A DNA stretch of 64,000 nucleotides, taken from Tautonia sociabilis. Lineage in GTDB: Bacteria > Planctomycetota > Planctomycetia > Isosphaerales > Isosphaeraceae. Below are positions 1 through 8,483 of this stretch, one piece after another. The notes under the pieces were generated by a model. That model worked only from the letters and a program-made list of their open reading frames with translations, made no database searches and was not told the origin of the DNA. The number at the start of each line of letters is the position of its first letter. The stretch's first letter is position 1. The translations under genes and the position numbers were made by a program. The stretch is taken from contig NZ_RYZH01000011.1 in the NCBI RefSeq assembly GCF_003977685.1, forward strand, positions 1 through 64,000. The letters are read 5' to 3'.

Positions 1-96
1 GGCAAGAAGGCGATCGTGGCGGTGGCGCGTCGGCTGCTGGGGGTGATGGTCGCCCTGCTGCGGACGATGACGCCGTACCGCCTGGCCGCGACCTGA
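1..96 (+). CDS. C-terminal end of an IS110-like transposase (partial)
   Basis: The window opens inside a reading frame that gives 31 residues and then a TGA stop. The segment KKAIVAVARRLL resembles the end of IS110/IS116/IS902 transposases, where a basic helix of the type KKAIVAVARKL precedes a short variable tail. Members of this family are DEDD-type recombinases that move circular intermediates and usually lack terminal inverted repeats, so no inverted repeat is expected just downstream and I see none. The rest of the gene lies outside the window, so whether it is intact cannot be judged. The family call rests on about a dozen residues and is moderate only. A (GCCGAA)5 repeat follows directly. 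Confidence 0.5.
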   Translation, partial: GKKAIVAVARRLLGVMVALLRTMTPYRLAAT

Positions 97-126
97 GCCG
101 AAGCCGAAGCCGAAGCCGAAGCCGAA
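97..126. repeat. Hexanucleotide tandem repeat (GCCGAA)x5
   Basis: Five perfect copies of GCCGAA begin at the base after the stop codon of the transposase fragment. They may mark the insertion end or be a simple slippage tract. Confidence 0.9.
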
Positions 127-888
127 GGGACGATCCATCACCAAGAGCCGGAGACCTGTCGAGCCACCGCCCGGTGGGCGTGACGACCTGAGGGATGACC
201 CCGGAGCGAACCCCGGCGGCGGCCCCGCCGCTGACCGCCGAGACATTGAGTGGCGGCGTCCCTCGGAATCCTCTTTCCTGGCGACGTCCGGCCTGGCCGG
301 ACGATCCCGCATAGATGGTTGAGCGTCCACGTCACGTCGGCCGAGCCTCGTGGAGAAGGATGCGGGCCGGGGCCTCCCCTCGGCCTGTGGCTCAGGGGAG
401 GTGTGCCGGGGTGCACCGCCGCATCGCTGGTGGGCGTGGTCTGGGACGGGCAGGCCGACCGACGCCGACGGCGAGGGGGAGGTGCCGGGGCCCCGAGCCC
501 ACCGAACCTGCACCGGCAGCTTGACAGTCCCCCTCTCATAGATGGGTTCGTTTCGTCGCGAGCGTGCGGGAGCGGGGACGGCTCTGCCGCCGGTACCTCG
601 ATTCTCGGGCCGGGAGGCTCCCGGTCGGCCCGCTCGGTGGGAACGGGGATCGGGGGGGCCCATCGCCCTGCTCGCTCGGAGCGAGGGAGGGAGAACGGCG
701 GGAAGGTCCTGGGAGGGGAATCCAATGGTCCTCGATTCGCTGGGAAGGTGTTCTGGAAGGCAGGGGAGCGCGGGGGATCGACCGGCCTCGAAGCGCTGGG
801 CGAGCGGCCTTCGGGGGGAGGATCGGACGGCGATCGTCCCCTCCGACCCGGATCGGAGTGAGGTCCGTCTGCGATTCAGGAGGCGGGC

Positions 889-918
889 GACGACGGTTCA
901 TGGGACGACGGTTCATGG
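889..918. repeat. Perfect 15-bp tandem duplication
   Basis: The unit GACGACGGTTCATGG occurs at 889-903 and again immediately at 904-918, inside the gene-poor stretch upstream of folD. Confidence 0.85.
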
Positions 919-1062
919 TTCGAGGCGAAGCGACGACGATCCGGCCGGACAAACCCCCGGGTTCGAGGGCCCCACAGGGAGATCATCGGGAGATCGGGGG
1001 GGGGGGCGCAGTGCGAATCCAAGGGGAGAGGGGCGGGGTCGCGGGGGAGGGTGGGGGAGGGC

Positions 1063-1068
1063 TATACT
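1063..1068 (+). promoter_or_regulatory. Possible -10 element of folD
   Basis: TATACT lies 78 bases upstream of the folD GTG start, in DNA otherwise almost free of A and T. No good -35 is visible at the expected distance, so this is a weak call. Confidence 0.35.
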
Positions 1069-1145
1069 CTTGGATCGACGCCGGCCGGAGGGAGCGACGG
1101 GGTGCTGTCTCGGGTCCGGCGAGGCGAGAGAGGAAAGGAGCGGTC

Positions 1146-2027
1146 GTGCCGGCTCGCATCCTGGATGGGAAGCAGACGGCCCGGGAGATCCGGGGAGAGC
1201 TGGCCGCTCGCGTGGCGGTCGTCCGGGATCGGCTGGGGAGGCCGCCGGGCCTGGTGGCCGTGCTGGTCGGGGACGACCCGGCCAGCGCCCTCTATGTGAA
1301 GAACAAGGAGAAGGCCGCCACAGGAGCCGGCTTCTCGGGCGAGGTGCTCCGGCTGCCGGGGACGACCTCGGAAGCCGAGCTGCTCGGGGTGGTGGACCGG
1401 CTGAACGAGGAGGAGCGGGTCGACGGCATCCTCGTGCAGTTGCCGCTGCCGAAGCAGATCGACAGCGACCGGGTGATCGACCGGATCCGGCCGGAGAAGG
1501 ATGTGGACGGCTTCCATCCGGAGAACGTCGGCCTGCTGGCGATCGGTCGGCCGAGGTTCGCGTCGTGCACTCCCCTGGGGGTGGTGGAACTGCTCCGGAG
1601 GCACGGGGTCGAGACGAGGGGGAAGCGGGCCGTCGTGCTGGGGAGGTCGAACATCGTGGGCAAGCCGATGGCGCTGCTGCTCTTGCGGAAGGGGGCGGTC
1701 GGCGACGCCACGGTCACGGTCTGCCACTCGGCCAGCGAGGGCCTTCCGGAGATTGTCGGAGAGGCGGATCTCCTGGTGGCGGCGGTCGGCCGGCCGGAGT
1801 TCGTGAAGGGGAGTTGGATCAAGCCGGGGGCGGTGGTGGTGGATGTCGGCATTCACCGTCGGCCGGACGGGTCCCTTTGCGGGGACGTGGCGTTCGACGA
1901 GGCGGCCGAGGTGGCGTCCTGGATCTCGCCGGTGCCAGGGGGCGTGGGGCCAATGACCATCGCGATGCTGCTGGCCAACACGGTGGCGTCGGCCGAGCGG
2001 AGGGGGGGGTGGACGGCCGAGGGTTGA
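1146..2027 (+). CDS. folD: Bifunctional methylenetetrahydrofolate dehydrogenase / methenyltetrahydrofolate cyclohydrolase
   Basis: FolD interconverts 5,10-methylene-, methenyl- and 10-formyl-tetrahydrofolate with NADP+ in the cytoplasm, supplying one-carbon units for purine and formyl-methionine synthesis. The 293-residue product has the usual length. Visible signatures are YVKNK at 50-54 (the catalytic lysine of the YxxxK motif is K54), QLPLPKQ near 98-104, EKDVDGFHPENVG near 117-129, and the nucleotide-binding stretch GRSNIVGKPMA near 166-176. The GTG start is chosen because AAAGGAG ends five bases before it and the protein then begins exactly as the family does; the frame is open further upstream but codes for low-complexity sequence. 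About 200 bases separate it from the next gene, so it is probably its own transcription unit. Confidence 0.95.
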   Translation: MPARILDGKQTAREIRGELAARVAVVRDRLGRPPGLVAVLVGDDPASALYVKNKEKAATGAGFSGEVLRLPGTTSEAELLGVVDRLNEEERVDGILVQLPLPKQIDSDRVIDRIRPEKDVDGFHPENVGLLAIGRPRFASCTPLGVVELLRRHGVETRGKRAVVLGRSNIVGKPMALLLLRKGAVGDATVTVCHSASEGLPEIVGEADLLVAAVGRPEFVKGSWIKPGAVVVDVGIHRRPDGSLCGDVAFDEAAEVASWISPVPGGVGPMTIAMLLANTVASAERRGGWTAEG

Positions 2028-2225
2028 GGTCGGAAGGCGGAAGGCCGATGACGGTCGGGACCGGGACCGGGAGGCGAAGGGGGAGCGTCGAGGGCTGGGC
2101 ACCCGGACGATCGCCCCGGAGAACCGCGTTTCGCCCCGGGAGGCCGACCGGAGGGCATCCGATCCGGGAGGGCGGGAGATCGCCCGCGTCGAGCAAGAAT
2201 TCTCTTTCTGGAAGGGGATCGGGCG

Positions 2226-3059
2226 ATGATTCGATTCGGGATCTGCAACGAGCTGTTCGAGGGCTGGGACCTCGCCCGGACCTGCGCCAGCGTGAAGCGG
2301 CTGGGGTACGAGGGGATCGAATTGGCGCCGTTCACGCTGGCGCCGCTGATCACGGACCTGGGCAAGGATCGCCGGGAGCAGATGCGGCGGACGATCGCCG
2401 ACTCGGGATTGGAGACGATTGGCCTGCACTGGCTGCTGGCGAAGACGGAAGGGTACCACCTGACGAGCCCGGACCCGTTCGTGAGGGCGAGGACCCAGGA
2501 CTATCTGAAGGCGCTGATCGAGGCGACGAGGGACCTGGGGGGATCGCTGATGGTCTTCGGCTCGCCGAAGCAGCGGGACATCGCCCCGGACCTCGCGCCG
2601 GAGGAGGGGATGCGGCTGGCGGCGGAGGTGATTTCCGGCGTCTCGGACGACCTGGAGGCGGCGGGGGTCGACCTGTGCCTGGAGCCGCTGTCGACCGCGG
2701 AGACGAACTTCCTGACCAGCATCGCCGAGACGAGGACGCTGATCGATCGGGTCGGCCACCCGAGGGTGACGCTGCACCTGGACGTGAAGGCGATGTCCTC
2801 CGATCCGGGCGGGACGGTCCCCGATCTGATCCGGGCCCATGGCGGCGTCGCCGGGCACTTCCACGCGAACGACCCGAACCTCCGGGGCCCGGGGATGGGA
2901 GCGGTGGACTTCGGCCCGATCATGCAGGCCCTCGTCGCGTCGGGGTACGACCGTTGGGTGTCGGTCGAGGTCTTTGACTTCTCCCCCGGCGCCGAGGAGA
3001 CGGCGAGGCAGAGCATCGAGACGCTCCGTCGGACGCTCGAGGCCGCCCGGGGAGCGTGA
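2226..3059 (+). CDS. Sugar phosphate isomerase/epimerase, xylose isomerase-like TIM barrel
   Basis: The 277-residue product belongs to the AP endonuclease family 2 / xylose-isomerase-like TIM-barrel superfamily, which contains ketose 3-epimerases, inosose dehydratases and similar enzymes. The four metal ligands of a ketose-epimerase-type site can be placed: E153 (LCLEPLS), D186 (HLDVKA), H213 (HFHAND) and E248 (SVEVFDF). There is no signal peptide, so it should be cytoplasmic. The ATG follows GGAAGGGG at a good distance. The substrate cannot be told from sequence; planctomycetes carry many paralogues used in breakdown of unusual sugars and polyols. It stands between folD and tpx without an obvious functional link to either. 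Confidence 0.85.
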   Translation: MIRFGICNELFEGWDLARTCASVKRLGYEGIELAPFTLAPLITDLGKDRREQMRRTIADSGLETIGLHWLLAKTEGYHLTSPDPFVRARTQDYLKALIEATRDLGGSLMVFGSPKQRDIAPDLAPEEGMRLAAEVISGVSDDLEAAGVDLCLEPLSTAETNFLTSIAETRTLIDRVGHPRVTLHLDVKAMSSDPGGTVPDLIRAHGGVAGHFHANDPNLRGPGMGAVDFGPIMQALVASGYDRWVSVEVFDFSPGAEETARQSIETLRRTLEAARGA

Positions 3060-3181
3060 CTGGGGAAAGCGATCGCTTGCGGGAGGAGCGGCGTCGGGAC
3101 TATCCTCGGGCCGGGGCAGCCCGGGGCCCGGGGTTCGATCCGGTCCCGGAGGGATCGCCGTGCCGGGTCGATGCGATGCGC

Positions 3182-3201
3182 TCCGATCCGATCCGATCCG
3201 A
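3182..3201. repeat. TCCGA pentamer repeat x4 upstream of tpx
   Basis: Four perfect TCCGA units end 15 bases before the Shine-Dalgarno of tpx. A longer array of TCCGA/TTCGA units lies at 14723-14763 in front of another gene. Confidence 0.85.
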
Positions 3202-3230
3202 GAGCGACAACCAGCCAAGGAGCTTAGACG

Positions 3231-3770
3231 ATGGCCGAGATCCGCAAGGGCGAGGTGACGATGAAGGGGAACCCGGTCGATCTGATCGGGCCCCGGTTGA
3301 AGGCGGGGGATCAGGCGCCGGACTTCTCCTGCGCGACCAAGGGGGAGGCCGGCCTGGCGGTGCTGTCGCTGAAGGACACGGCCGGCAAGGCGAGGCTGTT
3401 CAGCGTGGTGCCGTCGCTGGACACGCCGGTTTGCAGCGTCCAGACGAAGACGCTCTCGAAGACGCTGGCCGAGCTGGGGGACAAGGTCGGCGCGTATACG
3501 ATCAGCATGGACCTGCCCTTCGCGATGGCCCGGTTCTGCGCCGACGCCGGCGTCGTGAACATGACGAACCTCTCGGACCTGCACAACCACAGCTTCGGCG
3601 AGCATTACGGCGTGCTCATGCACGGGACCCCGGTTCCGCTGCTGACCCGGGCCCTGTTTGTGGTGGATCCGAGCGGCACGATCGTGCACGCGGAGTACGT
3701 CAAGGAGGTGACGAACGAGCCGGATTACGGGCCGGCGATCGAGGCGCTGAAGAAGGCCGCGGGGGCCTGA
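3231..3770 (+). CDS. tpx: Thiol peroxidase, atypical 2-Cys peroxiredoxin
   Basis: Tpx reduces hydrogen peroxide and alkyl hydroperoxides at the expense of thioredoxin. The 179-residue protein has the family signature VPSLDTPVCSVQ with the peroxidatic cysteine C68, and the resolving cysteine C103 in the DLPFAMARFC segment, the spacing expected for the intramolecular disulphide. The start is supported by AAGGAG at 3217-3222, eight bases upstream. About ten residues precede the usual family start (KGNPVDLIG), so the second ATG at residue 11 would also be possible but has no clear ribosome binding site. The gene appears monocistronic, with a hairpin after it and an opposed gene beyond. Confidence 0.95.
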   Translation: MAEIRKGEVTMKGNPVDLIGPRLKAGDQAPDFSCATKGEAGLAVLSLKDTAGKARLFSVVPSLDTPVCSVQTKTLSKTLAELGDKVGAYTISMDLPFAMARFCADAGVVNMTNLSDLHNHSFGEHYGVLMHGTPVPLLTRALFVVDPSGTIVHAEYVKEVTNEPDYGPAIEALKKAAGA

Positions 3771-3814
3771 GGGACCGGGAAGTCGGACGGATTCGAGCTT
3801 CCGGACGCTCTTGA

Positions 3815-3869
3815 CCGGATCCCGGCGATCGACGGACGGGGAAGGCCCCGGAGGGGAGCCGGGATCCGG
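3815..3869. terminator. Hairpin between convergent tpx and membrane protein gene
   Basis: CCGGATCCCGG at 3815-3825 is a perfect inverted copy of 3859-3869. The 33-base loop itself holds a smaller GGGG/CCCC stem. There is no T-tract, so function as a two-way terminator is inferred from position. Confidence 0.45.
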
Positions 3870-3879
3870 GCTCGAGGGG

Positions 3880-4527
3880 TCAGGGGAGCGGGGTGATGAG
3901 GGGGGCGTTGCCGTTGGGGGAGGGATCGGACCAGTACGAGGAGGGGGAGCCGCTCCGACAGGGGTCGGCAGCGCCTTCGGGCCAGGGGAGGTAGGCGATC
4001 TCGGCGCCGCGGACGATGACGTGGACGCGGCACTCGGGGGCGCAGATCAGGGCGGTTCGGCGATCGAGGCGGCGGTAGAAGAGGGCTCGCCCGTCGGCGT
4101 CGCCGCGGTGGGGGAGGCGGTCGGAGGAGCGGGACAGGGCGTCGTCGAAGAGGACGGGCATGCGATCGCGGCGGTCGAAGTCCTCGGCGACGATGCGGGC
4201 GACCCGGAGCAGGTGGGCGCGCTGTCGGGCGGCGGCGGCGGCCTCGGACTCGAAGGACATGGCCACGAGCAGGAGCATCGTCACGGCCGGGACAAGCAGC
4301 AGGGCGGAGACGATCCGACCGGGAGTGCGGTCGTCGGGCAGTCGTCGGAGCAGCGGCAGCCAGCAGATGAGGGCCACGGTCATCATGATCGCGGCGATGA
4401 AGAAGAGCAGTCCGAGGATCAACTGGTCCTGCACGTGGAAGCTGCCGTCGTACCGGACCCAGGCCCCGAGGGCGAGCAGGGTGAGGCTCGTGGCGATCCA
4501 GGCGGCCAGGGGGACGTGATAGAGCAT
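3880..4527 (-). CDS. Hypothetical membrane protein with three N-terminal helices
   Basis: I do not recognise the family. The 215-residue product begins with three hydrophobic segments, roughly residues 5-24, 35-58 and 72-92. A soluble region of about 120 residues follows, with an arginine- and aspartate-rich middle (for example DFDRRDRMPVLFDDAL) and a segment CAPECRVHVIVRGAEIAYLPWPEG. A start at the ATG at 4527 puts the first helix at the very N-terminus. It lies about 60 bases downstream of the fetB-like gene on the same strand and could be co-transcribed with it, but nothing in the protein suggests a transport role. Confidence 0.7.
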   Translation of the reverse strand: MLYHVPLAAWIATSLTLLALGAWVRYDGSFHVQDQLILGLLFFIAAIMMTVALICWLPLLRRLPDDRTPGRIVSALLLVPAVTMLLLVAMSFESEAAAAARQRAHLLRVARIVAEDFDRRDRMPVLFDDALSRSSDRLPHRGDADGRALFYRRLDRRTALICAPECRVHVIVRGAEIAYLPWPEGAADPCRSGSPSSYWSDPSPNGNAPLITPLP

Positions 4528-4588
4528 CGTCGGCCGACGGGCTCGAAGGCGCTGGCTCGGCGGAGAGGAGAGCGTCCGTGCCCCCAGT

Positions 4589-5401
4589 CTACTGAAGGCC
4601 CCCGTCGGGAGGAAGGCGGGGGCGTCGGAGCTGGTGGTCGGGGGTGAAGGCGCGTCGGGTCCGCAGGGAGAGCAGGACGAGGATGGCCAGGCCGACCGAG
4701 CCGCTGATGGCCAAGTAGATGAGGATCTGATAGCGGAAGGCGGCGGTCGGCTCGGCGCCGGCGAGCAACTGGCCGGTCATCATGCCGGGAATGGAGACGA
4801 TGCCGGCGACCATCATGCCGTTGATCGTCGGGGTCAGGCCCGCCGCGACCGCGGCGCGAAGTGCCGGCAGGGCCGCTTGTCGGGCAGAGGCGCCGAGGGA
4901 GAGGCGGCGCTCGATCAGGTCGGCCCCGGAGCGCAGCTCCGACTCCAGCCGCTCGGCGGCGAGAGCCACGCCGTTGACGCTGTTGCCCAGAATCATACCC
5001 AGTAGGGGGATGACCACCGGAGGGTCGTACCAGGGAGCGACGCCGAGGGCCAGCCGAGTGGACACCACCACGGCCAGGCCGGCGCCGACGGTCATGGCGG
5101 CGGCCGCCTCGAGGCGGAGCGACCAGCTCGGCCGGGACTGGCGGGCCCCGACCGCCTGGGCGGAGGCCGACAGCATGACCAGGCCGGCCGCGCCGACGAC
5201 CCAGGGATGATCGACCGCGAAGGCCGCCTTCAAGACCATCCCGAGCAGGAGCAATTGCCCGGCCATCCGGGCCGAGCCGACCAGCAGCGGACGGGCCTGG
5301 CCGAGCCTCCTCGATCGGAGAACGGCGGCGAGCAGGACCACCGGGATCGCCGCCCAGGCCAGCCCGGCCCAAGAGGGGATGGGGACCGGAGGCTCGGTCA
5401 T
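4589..5401 (-). CDS. fetB: FetB-type ABC transporter permease (iron/metal export)
   Basis: The 270-residue protein is the UPF0014/YbbM-type permease that, with its ATPase FetA, exports iron in Escherichia coli and raises resistance to oxidative stress. Seven or so hydrophobic helices can be seen. The family's conserved central region is present: GMILGNSVNGVALAAERL near residues 136-153, followed by ERRLSLGAS and the TPTINGMMVAGIVSIPGMMTG segment near 190-210. Its ATG overlaps the TGA of the ATPase gene (ATGA), so the two are translationally coupled. The metal specificity is inferred from the family only. Confidence 0.88.
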   Translation of the reverse strand: MTEPPVPIPSWAGLAWAAIPVVLLAAVLRSRRLGQARPLLVGSARMAGQLLLLGMVLKAAFAVDHPWVVGAAGLVMLSASAQAVGARQSRPSWSLRLEAAAAMTVGAGLAVVVSTRLALGVAPWYDPPVVIPLLGMILGNSVNGVALAAERLESELRSGADLIERRLSLGASARQAALPALRAAVAAGLTPTINGMMVAGIVSIPGMMTGQLLAGAEPTAAFRYQILIYLAISGSVGLAILVLLSLRTRRAFTPDHQLRRPRLPPDGGLQ

Positions 5402-6216
5402 GGGAGGGGCTCCTGACCATCGAGGGGGGCGTCCGATCCCCAGGCGAGGGGATCGGCCCGGCGGAGGACATCGAGCGTGGGGCCGAGGTCGACGACCCGT
5501 CCGGCATCGAGCACGACCGCGACGTCGCCGAGGATCGGAGCGAGGCGGCGGTCGTGGGTGACAACGATCGTTCGCAGGGCGTCGGCACGCACCCGGCGGT
5601 CGATGGCCTCGACGAGTCTTCGGGAGGAGGCTGGGTCGAGCGCGGCGGTCGGCTCGTCGAGGGCGAGGATCTCGGGGGAGGTCTGGAGGGAGACGGCGAT
5701 CGCGAGCCTCCGGCGTTCTCCTCCAGAGAGGGCGGAGGCGTCTCGGTCGAGCCAGGAGGGGTTGAGGCCGAACTCGTCGAGGGCGAGGGCGAGCTCGGCG
5801 TCGGGGGGCGGCTTGAGGCCGGCGAACTCCGAAGGGGCGAGGAGGTTGTCCCGGATCGAGCCGGGAAGGGGGAGGGGGTCCTGGGGGACAACGGCGATGG
5901 CTCGGCGGAGGAGCCGCACCGGGAGGCTCGGGAGTGGGAGGTCTCCCAGGAGGATGCGGCCGGAGTCGGGGTCGTCCAACCGGTTGAGGAGGCGGAGGAG
6001 CGTCGACTTGCCGGCGCCGGAGGGGCCGAGCAGGAGGAGTCGACGATCGGCGGGGATGTCCAGATCAACCCCGTTGAGGATCGTGGTCGCCCCTCGGGAG
6101 AGGCGGACCCCCTCAAGCCGGAGGGGGAGACCGCGAGGCCAGGGGAGTCGGGACGGTGAGAGGAGGGGGCGGGTCACAGGGGAGATCCGGTCGGCCGCTG
6201 GGTAGGGGATGGTCAT
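5398..6216 (-). CDS. fetA: ABC transporter ATP-binding protein, FetA-type partner of FetB
   Basis: This is the ATPase of the pair. Counting from the ATG at 6216 (272 residues) it has the Walker A GPSGAGKST, a Q-loop region AVVPQDPLPLPGSIRDN, the signature LSGGERRRLAIA, Walker B ILALDEPTAALD and the switch histidine in VVTHD. About 25 residues precede the usual start of the ABC domain. The frame stays open far upstream, but that part is low-complexity Ser/Arg sequence and I leave it out. A GTG at residue 14 is an alternative. The gene overlaps fetB by four bases and the pair should form one operon read leftward, with the promoter between 6216 and the divergent GTPase gene. Confidence 0.85.
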   Translation of the reverse strand: MTIPYPAADRISPVTRPLLSPSRLPWPRGLPLRLEGVRLSRGATTILNGVDLDIPADRRLLLLGPSGAGKSTLLRLLNRLDDPDSGRILLGDLPLPSLPVRLLRRAIAVVPQDPLPLPGSIRDNLLAPSEFAGLKPPPDAELALALDEFGLNPSWLDRDASALSGGERRRLAIAVSLQTSPEILALDEPTAALDPASSRRLVEAIDRRVRADALRTIVVTHDRRLAPILGDVAVVLDAGRVVDLGPTLDVLRRADPLAWGSDAPLDGQEPLP

Positions 6217-6367
6217 TCTGGCAGATCCGGCCGCCGGGTGCGAGGAAGGAGGCCGCGGAGGTTGATTGGCCGAGGGGATTCGGGGACGATGGATCGGGAT
6301 TCCCCACCGGCAGGCGGTTGCCGAGGGAGAGCCGCCCGGTGACGACCCAATCCGACGCAATCCGCCG

Positions 6368-7642
6368 ATGCCGCTGGACCTGCTGACCCGACTCGATCCG
6401 CTGCGCCGCGTCCAGTGCCCGTTCTGCTTCGAGCGGTTCGCGGCGTTCGAACTGCACGTCAAATGTGACGGCCCGGGATGCGAGTCGGACTTCAGCCGAC
6501 AGGTCGAAGACCCGATCCTCACCCGGACCTTCTTCGGCTCGGGCGCGGACTCGATGATTCGGAGCCCGTGGTGGGTCGACCCGAGGAGGGACCAGCGGCG
6601 GGGGGTTCGGAGGCACCTCGATTGGCTGGTGCTGCCGGGATCCCTCGACTGCCCGAACTGCGGCCGGGAGACCGACTGCCGTCTCTGCCCGAGGTGCCAT
6701 CAGCGAATGCCCGAGGCGGCCATCGCCAGGAGGCCGGGGCACATCACGGTCTTCGGGCCGCAATCGGTGGGCAAGACGACGTACATGACCGTCGTGCTCA
6801 ACGAGTTCGACCAGCACGTCGGCCCCGAGCGCGGCCTGCTGCTGGAGCCGATCGACGAGGAGGTGCGCCGCCGCTATCGTCAGGAATACCGGGACGTGAC
6901 CTACGGGTCGGCGCTCCAGGGGGTCGGCGTCGGCCACTGGGGCGAGGTGACTCGCCAGGCGCACATGCCGACGCCTCCGCTGGAGGTCAACCGCCGGGTG
7001 CTCCAGCCGCTGGTGTACAAGGTGAAGCGGCGGGGGAAGACCGGCAGCGAGCCCCTGCTGTCGTTCTCGGACATGGCCGGGGAAGACTGGGAGATGAACT
7101 TCTCCGTCCTCCGCCGGGAGGCCGGGCACCTGATCCGGCGGGCGAAGGGGCTGCTCCTGCTGATCGACCCGATGCGGCTGCCCCAGGTGGCGTCGGACCC
7201 GAGGATGCGGCTCTCCCCCAAGGAGGCGATCGCTCCCCCGGCCGACTATCGGGAGGACCTGTCGAAGCTCGCCGGCTTCTTCGACCGGGTGCCCGTTCGC
7301 GTGCCGCTGGCGATTTGCCTGAACAAGCTCGACCGCTGGGGGCCGCTCATGGCGCCCGGGACGACGCTGCATGAAGTCGCCACCGGGGTGCCGGGCAAGC
7401 CGATCGAAGGGGACCTGGACGTCCTCGTCCACGAGGAGGTCCGAGCGGCGATGAGGCGGTGGGACCAGCTTTCGTTCCTGGAGCACCTGGGCATCGACTT
7501 CCCCCGTCACCGCTTCTTCGCCTGCTCGGCCCTGGGAGACGCCGCCCAGGAGGACGAGGAGGCCCCCCAGCCGCTGCCGACCCCGCTGCTGGTGGAGCGC
7601 CCGCTGCTCTGGCTGCTCCGGCAACAGGGGCTGCTTCGCTGA
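6368..7642 (+). CDS. Zinc-ribbon TRAFAC-type GTPase (double-GTPase-like)
   Basis: A 424-residue protein. The N-terminal third has paired cysteines of zinc ribbons (C17/C20, C33/C38, C95/C98, C104, C107/C110). A P-loop GTPase follows, with Walker A GPQSVGKTT at 130-138, a G3-like DMAGED at 235-240 and a G4 NKLD at 319-322, so GTP rather than ATP is the likely nucleotide. There are no membrane segments. The family resembles the bacterial GTPase-domain proteins annotated as double-GTPase or TRAFAC-clade, which are often found with chaperone-like and vWA genes. The gene directly downstream codes for a GrpE-like protein, 39 bases away. The ATG at 6368 is taken because the zinc ribbon starts just after it; no strong ribosome site is visible. 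Function unknown. Confidence 0.8.
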   Translation: MPLDLLTRLDPLRRVQCPFCFERFAAFELHVKCDGPGCESDFSRQVEDPILTRTFFGSGADSMIRSPWWVDPRRDQRRGVRRHLDWLVLPGSLDCPNCGRETDCRLCPRCHQRMPEAAIARRPGHITVFGPQSVGKTTYMTVVLNEFDQHVGPERGLLLEPIDEEVRRRYRQEYRDVTYGSALQGVGVGHWGEVTRQAHMPTPPLEVNRRVLQPLVYKVKRRGKTGSEPLLSFSDMAGEDWEMNFSVLRREAGHLIRRAKGLLLLIDPMRLPQVASDPRMRLSPKEAIAPPADYREDLSKLAGFFDRVPVRVPLAICLNKLDRWGPLMAPGTTLHEVATGVPGKPIEGDLDVLVHEEVRAAMRRWDQLSFLEHLGIDFPRHRFFACSALGDAAQEDEEAPQPLPTPLLVERPLLWLLRQQGLLR

Positions 7643-7681
7643 TCGAACCGCCGAGCCATTCTTCCCCCCGCCCCCGAGCTA

Positions 7682-8446
7682 ATGATGAGCGACGACGACC
7701 GGCCCGATGTGACCGAAGAGCCCCGGGAGGACGAGCAGGAGGCGGGGCCTCCCCCGGAGGAGACTCCCGATCGAATCGAGGAGGAACTGGTCGCGTCGGC
7801 CTCGTCGTTCGAGTCGATCGCGACGATCGGCCCGCCGGGATGGCCGGACGCTGCCTCCGAGGACGCCAGCGTCGAGCCGACCGGCATCAGCATCGCCCCG
7901 CCGGCCGATCCGATGACGCCCGTGCTGGAGGCGATCGCCGGACTCGGGGACCTGCTCGGAGGGCGGCTCGACCGGCTCCAGGCTCAGTTTGACCGGGAAC
8001 TGAGGGCGGAGTCGACCCGGGAGAAAGTGGTGGATCGGCTCCATGCGGAGCTGCAGGAGTACAAGAACGATCTGCTCCTGAAGGTCACCAAGCCGATCTT
8101 CCTCGACCTGATCGTGTTGCACGACGACATGGGGAAGATGGCCGATTCGGTCGGCGACGATCGGGCCGCGGGCCTGCTGAGGGACTTTCAGCGGGGGGTG
8201 GAGGATGTGCTCTATCGCCAGGGGGTGGAGCCCTTCCGGGTCGATGGGGAAACGTTCGACCCGAGGCGGCAGCGGGCGATTTCGACCGTCTCGACGGAGG
8301 ACCCGGCGCGGAACAAGACGATCGCCGCCCGGCTCCGGCCGGGGTTCGCGAGCGGAGACCTGGTGATCCGGCCGGAGCTGGTCTCGGTGTTCGCCCTCCG
8401 GAAGGCTCCCGCGACCGGGGAGCAGTCCGGGGCCCAGGAGCCGTGA
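7682..8446 (+). CDS. GrpE-like nucleotide exchange factor
   Basis: A 254-residue protein with an acidic, disordered N-terminal region (residues 1-75), a helical middle (about 80-185) that includes a putative coiled coil around LHAELQEYKNDLLLK, and a C-terminal part ending in FASGDLVIRPELVSVFA, which matches the GrpE beta domain (typical RPAMVxV). GrpE proteins eject ADP from Hsp70. This one is more divergent than a housekeeping GrpE, is not beside dnaK or dnaJ, and follows a GTPase gene at 39 bases. I infer that it serves the two unusual Hsp70 proteins encoded 5-9 kb downstream. Confidence 0.75.
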   Translation: MMSDDDRPDVTEEPREDEQEAGPPPEETPDRIEEELVASASSFESIATIGPPGWPDAASEDASVEPTGISIAPPADPMTPVLEAIAGLGDLLGGRLDRLQAQFDRELRAESTREKVVDRLHAELQEYKNDLLLKVTKPIFLDLIVLHDDMGKMADSVGDDRAAGLLRDFQRGVEDVLYRQGVEPFRVDGETFDPRRQRAISTVSTEDPARNKTIAARLRPGFASGDLVIRPELVSVFALRKAPATGEQSGAQEP

Positions 8447-8483
8447 GCGAACGACCGCCCCCGGATCGGTTGAGGAGCCCTCG

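Larger units (their letters stand above)
127..1145. other. Long stretch without a convincing gene between transposase end and folD
   Basis: About 1 kb in which every long open frame is rich in Arg, Gly, Pro and Ser and shows no recognisable domain, as expected for chance frames in GC-rich DNA. What can be seen is a perfect 15-bp tandem duplication at 889-918 and a TATACT hexamer at 1063-1068 that could be the -10 of folD. No tRNA-like cloverleaf was noticed. Confidence 0.6.

Noticed and set aside
521-526. TTGACA hexamer, a perfect -35
   Set aside because: No -10 at 16-18 bases and no gene that it could serve within a sensible distance.
250-861. Open frames between the transposase end and folD
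   Set aside because: Arg/Gly/Pro/Ser-rich on both strands, overlapping each other in several frames, no ribosome site or domain.
3182-3201. Possible CRISPR-like repeats
   Set aside because: The TCCGA units are direct five-base repeats without spacers, so this is a microsatellite.
1062-3689. Long open frame on the minus strand across folD, the isomerase and tpx
   Set aside because: It is a shadow of three clear plus-strand genes in GC-rich DNA. Its product is Arg-, Pro- and His-rich without any domain.
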